This document shows positions 1 to 6,323 of a stretch of DNA of 6,883 nt, in pieces. A program made the translations under genes and the position numbers. Below the pieces are notes generated by a model. It had not been told where the DNA came from, ran no database searches, and was given only the letters and a program-made list of their open reading frames with translations. Numbering within the stretch: position 1 is the first letter of the stretch; every line of letters begins with the position of its first letter. Source of the stretch: Flavobacteriaceae bacterium (lineage in GTDB: Bacteria; Bacteroidota; Bacteroidia; Flavobacteriales; Flavobacteriaceae); NCBI GenBank assembly GCA_023301205.1, contig JALZVC010000137.1:1-6883 (forward strand), in the 5' to 3' direction.

Positions 1-896
1 TAGAATTATCTGTAATAGAATTAAGGCAACGTTTTAATTCTTTAACCAAAGAGATTTATGTCCCGTTTAAAATAAGTGTTCCAGAAGGCATAAAGCAACA
101 CGTGCCTAAAGTTGGTGATAAGAAGAAAATTTTAGACCTCTCTACTCGTAATGCTAAATATTATAGACTGGAACGTTTTAAGCAATCTAAAATAGTAGAC
201 CCAGACAGACATGAAAAACGTATTATGGCGCAAATGAAAAAAGACTTGCGCCTGTCTGCAGAGCCCAAACATATTGAGTGTTTTGACAATAGTAACATAC
301 AAGGAACAAATCCTGTAGCGGCTTGTGTCGTGTTTAAAAATGGAAAGCCCAGTAAAAAAGACTATCGTAAGTTTCATATTAAAACAGTAGAAGGTCCAGA
401 CGATTTTGCTTCTATGGAAGAAGTGGTGTACAGACGTTACAAAAGACTGGTAGAAGAAAAACAACCGCTACCTCAGTTAATTATTATTGATGGCGGTAAA
501 GGACAGTTATCTTCTTCTTTAAAAGCACTTGATGATTTAGGCTTACGCGGTAAAATTGCGATTATCGGTATTGCAAAAAGACTGGAAGAGTTGTTTTACC
601 CAGAGGATCCTATCCCCTTATACTTAGATAAAAAATCTGAAACTTTAAAAATAATACAGCAGTTGCGTAATGAAGCTCACCGTTTTGGGATTACCTTTCA
701 CAGACAATTAAGAAGCAAAGAAGCCCTAAATACTGCCTTAGAAACCATACCAGGAATTGGAGAAAAAACAGTGATAGAATTACTAAGACATTTTAAAAGC
801 CACAAACGCATAGGCGAAGCATCTTTTGATGAACTAGCAAAAGTAATAGGCGCGAGTCGTGCAGAAAAAGTGAAGGCTTATTTTAAAACTTCTTAG
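1..896 (+). CDS. uvrC: UvrABC system protein C, C-terminal half (5' end outside window)
   Basis: UvrC makes the two incisions flanking a DNA lesion during nucleotide excision repair, acting with UvrA and UvrB in the cytoplasm. The reading frame is open from base 3 to the TAG at 894-896, giving about 298 residues, roughly half of a usual UvrC of about 600. The GTG at 102 falls inside the conserved stretch VPKVGDKKK and is not a start. The RNase H-like endonuclease domain carries all three residues of the DDH catalytic triad: Asp in CFDNSN (codon 285-287), Asp in IIIDGGKGQL (codon 489-491) and His in NEAHRFGITFHR (codon 678-680). The tail, from about base 744 (IPGIGEKT), holds the paired helix-hairpin-helix DNA-binding motifs and ends at the normal place. 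The N-terminal GIY-YIG nuclease domain and probably the UVR domain lie upstream of the window. No frameshift or lost residue is visible, so the gene should be functional. Identification is very secure. Confidence 0.97.
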   Translation, partial: ELSVIELRQRFNSLTKEIYVPFKISVPEGIKQHVPKVGDKKKILDLSTRNAKYYRLERFKQSKIVDPDRHEKRIMAQMKKDLRLSAEPKHIECFDNSNIQGTNPVAACVVFKNGKPSKKDYRKFHIKTVEGPDDFASMEEVVYRRYKRLVEEKQPLPQLIIIDGGKGQLSSSLKALDDLGLRGKIAIIGIAKRLEELFYPEDPIPLYLDKKSETLKIIQQLRNEAHRFGITFHRQLRSKEALNTALETIPGIGEKTVIELLRHFKSHKRIGEASFDELAKVIGASRAEKVKAYFKTS

Positions 897-951
897 TTCA
901 TTTAAAATAGAATCCTTATTTTACTGTTGTATTAAAAATCTAATTATATTC

Positions 952-3180
952 TTGAAAAAAATCATCTTCATATTACTACTTTTTCCCTTGTGTTTATTCG
1001 CACAAGAAGAAGGTACTCAGGATGTAAAAATAGGTCTTGTGCTAAGTGGTGGTGGTGCAAAAGGATTAGCGCACATAGGCGCAATAAAAGCCATTGAAGA
1101 AGCTAGAATCCAGATTGATTACATAAGCGGTACCAGTATGGGCGCAATTATTGGTGCTCTTTATGCTTCAGGTTATAATGCTAGGCAGTTAGATTCTATT
1201 TTTAACGCTGTAGATTTTGAAACACTTATTCGCGATGAAGTCCCACGCAGTGCAAAGACACACTATGAAAAAAAAGAAGCGGATAGATATGCCCTCACGT
1301 TGCCTTTTGATCATTTTAAAATAGGAATTCCGTCTAGTCTTTCTAAAGGACAAAATGTATATAATTTGCTATCAAAACTAACTTCACATGTGAGAGATAT
1401 TAATGATTTTAGCCAACTACCCATTCCTTTTTTATGTATTGCAACAGATCTTGAAACAGGAACGCCAGTTTTATTAGAGTCTGGACAATTACCTAAGGCT
1501 GTTCTTGCTAGTGGCGCATTGCCCTCACTCTTTAGCCCTGTAACAATAGATGATCGTGTTTTAATTGATGGTGGTATCGTTAATAATTATCCTATAGAAG
1601 AACTAGAAGGCAAAGGGATGGATATCATTATTGGTATAGACGTACAAGATGACTTAAAGGAAGGCAAAGACATCAACTCTGCGATACAAGTGATGTTGCA
1701 GATTAATAATTTTGGGACCCAGCGTAACATGGCAAATAAGCGCGGCAAAACAGATATTTATATCCAGCCAGACATCAAAGAGTACTCTGTTGTTTCTTTT
1801 GCAGAAGGACGCAAAATAGTTGCCGCAGGTTATGATGCGGCAAAAACACATTTAGATAAATTAACAGAAGCTGCAAGCAAACAACAAAAGAAAAATCGTC
1901 CAGAGATCATTTTTGAAGCAGAACAAACATACCATATTAAAAATGTAGAAATAAAAGGCACAGCACTCTATACAAGGGCTTACGTCTTAGGGAAATTAAA
2001 AATTAAGGCCCCAGAAAAATTAACGTACACCCAATTTAATCACGGGATTAACAACCTTGCTGCAACGGGTAATTATAAAAACATAGACTATAAATTAACA
2101 GAAAACAAAGATGGCACTCATAACCTAATATTTATGCTTACAGAGAGTGAAAACAGAGTCCAATTGCGGCTTTCTGCGCATTATGATGAGTTATATAACA
2201 CTTCATTTTTAGCAAACGTGACCAGAAAAAGACTTTTTACTAATAATGATATTGCCTCACTAGATGTTGTGGTGGGTGACAATATAAGATATAAAGCCAA
2301 CTACTATATTGATAAAGGCTATTACTGGAGTATTGGATTGTCTTCTGAGTATAACTTTTTTGACCAAGATGTATCTGTTAGTTTTCTTGCTTCGGAAATG
2401 ATAGAAGAACCACCCACCCTAAACGAAATTGAAATAGAGTACTCTGACTTTACAAACACCATTTATTTTGAAACTATTTTTAAACGTAGTTTTTTAGTAG
2501 GATTAGGGGCAGAACACAAATACCTTAAATATCTTTCTAAGAACATTGGGATAGATGAAAACCTAAATTTACGAACCGTTTTTGATAATACAAGCTATTA
2601 TAATGCCTTAGGTTATATCGTTTTTGATAGCCTGGATAACACCTATTTTCCAAAAAATGGTTTTATTTTTCAAGGAGAATTTAAACTATATCTCTTATCA
2701 GAAGGCGGAGATGAAGATTTTGATAGTTTTTCTATCGCTAAAGGTCGTTTTGGTTACGCACATAGTATTTCAGACAACATTTCTTTTTTTGTTAACTCTG
2801 AAGGGGGGTTTAAAATAGGAGGCAATGACACCGCTTCTTTCGATTTTTTCTTAGGAGGTTATGGCTATAAAAAGGTGAATAATATTCTACCTTTTTATGG
2901 CTACGAGCCGCTCTCACTTCGCGGTAACACCTATTTAAAAACTACACTATCTATAGACTGGGAGTGTACTAAAAAAAATTATATATCTCTTTTTGGGAAT
3001 ATCGCAAACGTAGGCGATGACCTTTTTATTGACAACCGGTGGGCAGACAGTATAGACTATAGTGCTTTTGGTTTAGGTTACGGCTTAGAAACCCCCTTAG
3101 GCCCTCTAGAAGTTAAGTATGCCTACTCGCCAGAGCGCGACACCACAGAATGGCATATTGTTGCTGGTTTTAAGTTTTGA
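952..3180 (+). CDS. Patatin-like phospholipase fused to POTRA and Omp85-type outer-membrane barrel
   Basis: Predicted exported lipid acyl hydrolase of 742 residues. A signal peptide (MKKIIFILLLFPLCLFAQ) occupies residues 1-18 with likely cleavage near Ala17-Gln18. The patatin domain (about 25-305) has the oxyanion motif GGGAKG at 33-38, the nucleophile elbow GTSMG with Ser62, and the dyad Asp206 in DGG; all catalytic elements are present. Residues about 327-396 look like a single POTRA domain. Residues about 400-742 are rich in alternating aromatic strands and carry Omp85-type landmarks: DNTYFPKNG (562-570), LRG (656-658, the place of the VRGF/Y motif) and GPLEVKYAYSP (717-727), ending in Phe742. 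This order matches PlpD / type Vd proteins, in which the barrel anchors or exports the lipase. The start is TTG: it alone preserves the signal peptide, and the next Met (63) lies inside the active site. Substrate, and whether the lipase faces the periplasm or outside, are not shown. It follows uvrC by 55 bases. Confidence 0.93.
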   Translation: MKKIIFILLLFPLCLFAQEEGTQDVKIGLVLSGGGAKGLAHIGAIKAIEEARIQIDYISGTSMGAIIGALYASGYNARQLDSIFNAVDFETLIRDEVPRSAKTHYEKKEADRYALTLPFDHFKIGIPSSLSKGQNVYNLLSKLTSHVRDINDFSQLPIPFLCIATDLETGTPVLLESGQLPKAVLASGALPSLFSPVTIDDRVLIDGGIVNNYPIEELEGKGMDIIIGIDVQDDLKEGKDINSAIQVMLQINNFGTQRNMANKRGKTDIYIQPDIKEYSVVSFAEGRKIVAAGYDAAKTHLDKLTEAASKQQKKNRPEIIFEAEQTYHIKNVEIKGTALYTRAYVLGKLKIKAPEKLTYTQFNHGINNLAATGNYKNIDYKLTENKDGTHNLIFMLTESENRVQLRLSAHYDELYNTSFLANVTRKRLFTNNDIASLDVVVGDNIRYKANYYIDKGYYWSIGLSSEYNFFDQDVSVSFLASEMIEEPPTLNEIEIEYSDFTNTIYFETIFKRSFLVGLGAEHKYLKYLSKNIGIDENLNLRTVFDNTSYYNALGYIVFDSLDNTYFPKNGFIFQGEFKLYLLSEGGDEDFDSFSIAKGRFGYAHSISDNISFFVNSEGGFKIGGNDTASFDFFLGGYGYKKVNNILPFYGYEPLSLRGNTYLKTTLSIDWECTKKNYISLFGNIANVGDDLFIDNRWADSIDYSAFGLGYGLETPLGPLEVKYAYSPERDTTEWHIVAGFKF

Positions 3181-3186
3181 TTGTAC

Positions 3187-3213
3187 TTGATTCGTCAAAA
3201 ATTGCGATATTTG
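3187..3213 (+). promoter_or_regulatory. Possible Bacteroidota-type promoter of hmgA
   Basis: The 54-base gap before hmgA contains GATATTTG at 3206-3213, seven of eight positions of the Bacteroidota -7 consensus TAnnTTTG. TTG triplets upstream at 3187-3189 (16 bases away) and 3181-3183 (22 bases away) could serve as the -33 element; the usual spacing is about 17-23. Initiation would fall near 3220, giving a leader of about 15 bases. The inverted repeat TTGA-TTCG-TCAA (3187-3198) lies between the two elements. This is motif matching by eye; such AT-rich boxes arise often by chance. Confidence 0.35.
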
Positions 3214-3234
3214 TAGGGAACAAGACCGCACATT

Positions 3235-4398
3235 ATGCCATTATATCATACGCTAGGAAAAATACCTCACAAACGCCATACACAATTTAGAAAACCAGAC
3301 GGTTCTTTATACAGTGAACAACTTTTTGGAACCATTGGTTTTGATGGTATGTACTCAAATATGTATCATGAACATCGTCCTACGATGGTAAAAGAGATTA
3401 AAAGGCAGTATAGTGTTGCCCCCAAGATTGCTGTAAAAAATAATATACAATCCTATCGTTTAAAGGGTTTTCAGGTAAAACCAGAGGACGATTATCTAGA
3501 CAGTAGAAAAGCAGTGCTTACTAACAGTGATTGTACCATCATACTTGCTGCACCTAGACACTCCATTAAAGATTATTTTTATAAAAACACAGACGCAGAT
3601 GAGCTTCTTTTTGTTCATAAAGGCACAGGAAAACTGCGCACACAGTTAGGAAATCTAGATTTTAAATATGGGGATTATATCGTGATCCCAAGAGGGATGA
3701 TTTACCAGATAGATTTTGACACAGAAGACAACCGTCTTTTTATTGTAGAATCTCGCAGCCCTATTTATACCCCAAAAAGATACCGCAATCATTTTGGGCA
3801 ATTATTAGAACACTCACCGTTTTGCGAGCGCGACATACGCCGCCCTTATGAGTTAGAAACACATAAAGAGTTGGGTGACTTCTTACTTAAAGTAAAGAAA
3901 AAGGACGAAATTATTGAGATGGTTTATGCCGCTCACCCTTTTGATGTTGTAGGCTATGATGGGTATAATTATCCGTATGCATTTTCTATTCACGATTTTG
4001 AACCTATCACAGGTAGAATACACCAACCACCACCAGTGCATCAAACCTTTGAGACAAACGCCTTTGTGGTGTGCTCTTTTTGCCCGCGATTATACGACTA
4101 TCATCCAGAAAGTATTCCAGCACCTTACAATCACAGTAATATTGATAGTGATGAGGTACTCTATTATGTAGACGGTGATTTTATGAGCCGTAATGACATA
4201 GAAGAAGGTCATATTAGCTTGCATCCAGCGGGAATACCACATGGTCCCCACCCAGGAGCCGTAGAAAGAAGTATTGGTAAAAAAGGAAGCGATGAACTTG
4301 CCGTTATGGTAGATACTTTTAAGCCTTTAATGGTTACAGAAGAAGGCCTTAAACTTACAGATGGTTCGTATCATAAAAGTTGGTTGGATCACGACTAA
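3235..4398 (+). CDS. hmgA: Homogentisate 1,2-dioxygenase
   Basis: Iron(II)-dependent cytosolic enzyme that opens the ring of homogentisate to maleylacetoacetate, the central step of phenylalanine/tyrosine degradation. The 387-residue protein starts with the family signature (YHTLGKIPHKRHTQFRKPDG, residues 4-23) and LFGTIGFDGMYSNMYHEHRP. A first cupin-like segment is visible at about 120-160 (ADELLFVHKGTGK, then GDYIVIPRG). The C-terminal domain has VHQTFETNAF (His269, probably the active-site base), PYNHSN (His300), SDEVLYY (Glu307), SLHPAG (His330) and IPHGPHPGA (His336). By comparison with the human enzyme, His300, Glu307 and His336 should bind the iron. The protein is shorter than the human (445) and pseudomonad (about 430) enzymes, as I expect for the Bacteroidota group. 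The ATG sits directly before the conserved N-terminus. It stands between a phospholipase gene and the DUF3108 gene with gaps on both sides, so it may be its own transcription unit. The dioxygenase that makes homogentisate (hppD) is not in view. Confidence 0.95.
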   Translation: MPLYHTLGKIPHKRHTQFRKPDGSLYSEQLFGTIGFDGMYSNMYHEHRPTMVKEIKRQYSVAPKIAVKNNIQSYRLKGFQVKPEDDYLDSRKAVLTNSDCTIILAAPRHSIKDYFYKNTDADELLFVHKGTGKLRTQLGNLDFKYGDYIVIPRGMIYQIDFDTEDNRLFIVESRSPIYTPKRYRNHFGQLLEHSPFCERDIRRPYELETHKELGDFLLKVKKKDEIIEMVYAAHPFDVVGYDGYNYPYAFSIHDFEPITGRIHQPPPVHQTFETNAFVVCSFCPRLYDYHPESIPAPYNHSNIDSDEVLYYVDGDFMSRNDIEEGHISLHPAGIPHGPHPGAVERSIGKKGSDELAVMVDTFKPLMVTEEGLKLTDGSYHKSWLDHD

Positions 4399-4571
4399 TT
4401 TTTGATTGTTTTTTACTTCAGAAATGTTCTTTGTAAAGCACATTGTAAATTATTAGCACAGCACTATTTTTATTAATATTTCAGATTTAATAGAATAACA
4501 CCTTCATTTACTCGTTTGAGTTTTTACTTTTGGTACAGCTATTGCAAATACTTGGGCAAAGACCCATATAA
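4399..4571. other. Intergenic region between hmgA and the DUF3108 gene
   Basis: This is the longest non-coding stretch in the window (173 bases) and is very AT-rich. It holds T-runs just after the hmgA stop (4399-4403 and about 4408-4413) without a preceding GC-rich stem, a weak AT-rich hairpin at 4423-4444, a possible -7 promoter box at 4525-4532 and a small stem TGGG/CCCA (4553-4556 with 4563-4566) just ahead of the next start codon. I see no small gene, tRNA or convincing intrinsic terminator. A break in transcription between hmgA and the following genes is likely from the spacing alone. Confidence 0.6.
4525..4532 (+). promoter_or_regulatory. Possible -7 promoter element for the DUF3108-kynA-peptidase run
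   Basis: TACTTTTG matches all fixed positions of the Bacteroidota -7 consensus TAnnTTTG and lies 39 bases before the ATG of the DUF3108 gene, a suitable place for a promoter serving the three following genes. No TTG is present 17-23 bases upstream; the nearest, in TTTG at 4514-4517, is too close. The call therefore rests on one box and its position only. Confidence 0.35.
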
Positions 4572-5348
4572 ATGAAAAAATCTATACTCTTAATATTCCT
4601 TTCAATGATGTTCTCTTTGCATAGTAATGCGCAGGAGAGCACCTATCAGGACGGCGAGCACCTTAAGTTTAGAATGCATTACGGTTTTGTCACTGCGGGC
4701 TACGCCACGCTTGATATAGAAGAAACGATACTAGATGAAAAAGAGGTCTATTATATCAAAGGTTTTGGTGAAACAACAGGTATGTCTAAGTTATTTTTTA
4801 AAGTAGAAGATACGTATGAGTCGTACATAGAAAAAGACACCGACAGACCGTTACGGTTTATCAGAAATATAAACGAAGGCGGCTATACTAAAGATTTAAA
4901 AATAGACTTTGATCACGATAGCCAAAAAGCTACAATAACAAATTATAAGCACGACAATACGGTGGTTAAAGATTTTCCTCAGGATGCTCAAGATATGGTT
5001 TCTACTTTTTACTATTTACGTAATCATATTGATGCGAATACTATAGAAGTAGGGCACGAAGAAACTCTAGATATGTATTTTGACAAAGGGGTGCATAAAT
5101 TTAAGCTCAAATTTTTGGGTAGGGAAACCTTAAAAACTACTTTTGGAAATGTTCCCTGTTTAAAGTTTAGACCTTTTGTAGAAGCAGGTCGCGTTTTTAA
5201 AGAAAAAGAAAGCTTAACGGTCTGGGTAAGTGATGACGAAAATAAAATACCTATTTTAATCAAAGCAGAACTTGCCGTAGGATCATTAAAAGCCTCATTA
5301 AAAGAGTATGAAGGACTCAAACATTCCTTAAATATAATTGAAGACTAA
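4572..5348 (+). CDS. Exported DUF3108 domain-containing protein
   Basis: A 258-residue protein of unknown biochemical function, predicted to reside in the periplasm. The signal peptide (MKKSILLIFLSMMFSLHSNA, residues 1-20) ends with a likely cleavage site just before Gln21. The rest is rich in beta-strand and resembles the DUF3108 family (Pfam PF11306): the pattern GFVTAGYATLDIE (38-50), VEDTYESYIEKDTDRPLRF (78-96), DMVSTFYYLRN (141-151) and the C-terminal LTVWVSDDENKIPI (205-218) followed by VGSLKASL (226-233). No catalytic motif, membrane helix beyond the signal or lipobox is visible. The ATG is well supported because the signal peptide begins there. Its stop is only nine bases before the tryptophan dioxygenase gene, so the two are probably co-transcribed, with a predicted envelope peptidase gene next. 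That context suggests a role at the cell envelope, but it does not define one. Family call good; function unknown. Confidence 0.88.
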   Translation: MKKSILLIFLSMMFSLHSNAQESTYQDGEHLKFRMHYGFVTAGYATLDIEETILDEKEVYYIKGFGETTGMSKLFFKVEDTYESYIEKDTDRPLRFIRNINEGGYTKDLKIDFDHDSQKATITNYKHDNTVVKDFPQDAQDMVSTFYYLRNHIDANTIEVGHEETLDMYFDKGVHKFKLKFLGRETLKTTFGNVPCLKFRPFVEAGRVFKEKESLTVWVSDDENKIPILIKAELAVGSLKASLKEYEGLKHSLNIIED

Positions 5349-5357
5349 TAGTATATA

Positions 5358-6290
5358 ATGCAACCAACCACCAAAGATTTATTAGAAAAGCTCGAAACTA
5401 AATTCAGTGCCATAGGGCAAGATCTAGACACGCATCTAGAAGGACTATTGTATAGTGAGCCTATTACGTACTGGGACTATATTAAAACAGACGCATTACT
5501 TAGCCTACAAATACAACGCACAGAGCTTCCAGATGAGATGATATTTATTATGTATCATCAAGTGAATGAATTACTCTTTAAAATGATCCTCTGGGAGATA
5601 GAACAAATCTCAGAATGTGAACATATCACAGCCCCTTTCTTTTCTGAAAAATTAATGCGAGTAAGTCGTTATTTTGATATGCTTACGGCCTCTTTTACGA
5701 TTATGAGAGAAGGAATGGATAGAGAACAATACTTGAAGTTTAGATTGACATTAACTCCTGCTAGCGGATTTCAAAGCGCTCAATACAGGTTGATAGAATT
5801 TGCATCTACAGACTTAATTAATTTAATTGATGCTCGTTTTAGAGACACAATTGATAGAGATACACCTTATGAACACGCAATAAACCATCTTTACTGGCAA
5901 GCAGCTGGCAAAGATTTTAAAACTGGTGAAAAATCGTATTTACTCTCTTCTTTTGAAGAACGATACAAACAAGAATTTATAGATTTTACGCAAAAATATA
6001 ATACTACAAATCTATATGCCAAGTTTAAGTTACTCCCTAAAAAAGTAAAAGAAGACCCTAAACTTGTTAAAACTATGCGTCACTATGACCATACCGTAAA
6101 TATCACTTGGGTAATGGCACATTACAATGCGGCAAAGTATTATATAAGCGGTGAAAAACCCGAAGATAACGTTGAAGCCACAGGTGGTAGTGATTGGGTA
6201 AAATATATGCACCCTAAATACCAACGAAGAATCTTTTTCCCAGAAGTTTGGTCTGCAGAAGAAATTAAAAACTGGGGACAAGACCTTTAA
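5358..6290 (+). CDS. kynA: Tryptophan 2,3-dioxygenase
   Basis: Haem-dependent cytosolic enzyme that oxidises L-tryptophan to N-formylkynurenine, opening the kynurenine pathway. The 310-residue, mostly helical protein keeps the family's spacing of active-site residues known from the Xanthomonas enzyme: Phe63 and His67 in FIMYHQ (equivalent to Phe51/His55), Tyr125 and Arg129 in QYLKFR (Tyr113/Arg117), and Ser136 in TPASGFQSAQYR (Ser124). His255 in WVMAHYNAAKYY is the probable haem ligand (His240) and Thr275 in ATGGSDW the residue contacting the substrate ammonium/carboxylate (Thr254). Between these last two there are 20 residues rather than about 14, so the loop is longer than in the Xanthomonas enzyme. 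The C-terminus has the family-like RRIFFPEVW. The ATG follows the DUF3108 stop by nine bases with no Shine-Dalgarno sequence. Kynurenine formamidase, kynureninase and kynurenine monooxygenase genes are not in the window. Family identity is firm; substrate is inferred from conserved active-site residues. Confidence 0.93.
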   Translation: MQPTTKDLLEKLETKFSAIGQDLDTHLEGLLYSEPITYWDYIKTDALLSLQIQRTELPDEMIFIMYHQVNELLFKMILWEIEQISECEHITAPFFSEKLMRVSRYFDMLTASFTIMREGMDREQYLKFRLTLTPASGFQSAQYRLIEFASTDLINLIDARFRDTIDRDTPYEHAINHLYWQAAGKDFKTGEKSYLLSSFEERYKQEFIDFTQKYNTTNLYAKFKLLPKKVKEDPKLVKTMRHYDHTVNITWVMAHYNAAKYYISGEKPEDNVEATGGSDWVKYMHPKYQRRIFFPEVWSAEEIKNWGQDL

Positions 6291-6323
6291 AATAATATTG
6301 ATAATAGTACTAGCTTGTTATAA

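Noticed and set aside
102..104. GTG at 102 as a start codon giving a 264-residue protein
   Set aside because: It lies in the middle of a conserved UvrC motif (VPKVGDKKK) and the frame is open without a stop to the left edge, so the gene simply continues beyond the window.
947..954. TATTCTTG as a -7 promoter box for the patatin gene
   Set aside because: It overlaps the TTG start codon, so transcription would begin inside the coding sequence and lose the signal peptide.
2803..2808. Run of six G in the barrel-coding part of the patatin gene as a phase-variation switch
   Set aside because: The run is short, the reading frame is intact through it, and there is no other sign of slippage.
4423..4444. 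Hairpin AATGT-t-CTT / AAG-c-ACATT as a terminator after hmgA
   Set aside because: The stem is short, AT-rich and interrupted by a mismatch, and no T-run follows it; the T-runs in this gap lie before it. It could be chance in such AT-rich DNA.
5024..5320. Open frames on the minus strand, for example opposite the DUF3108, uvrC and kynA genes
   Set aside because: They lie entirely inside well-identified genes, have no recognisable domain and low-complexity, unlikely protein composition; they are shadows.
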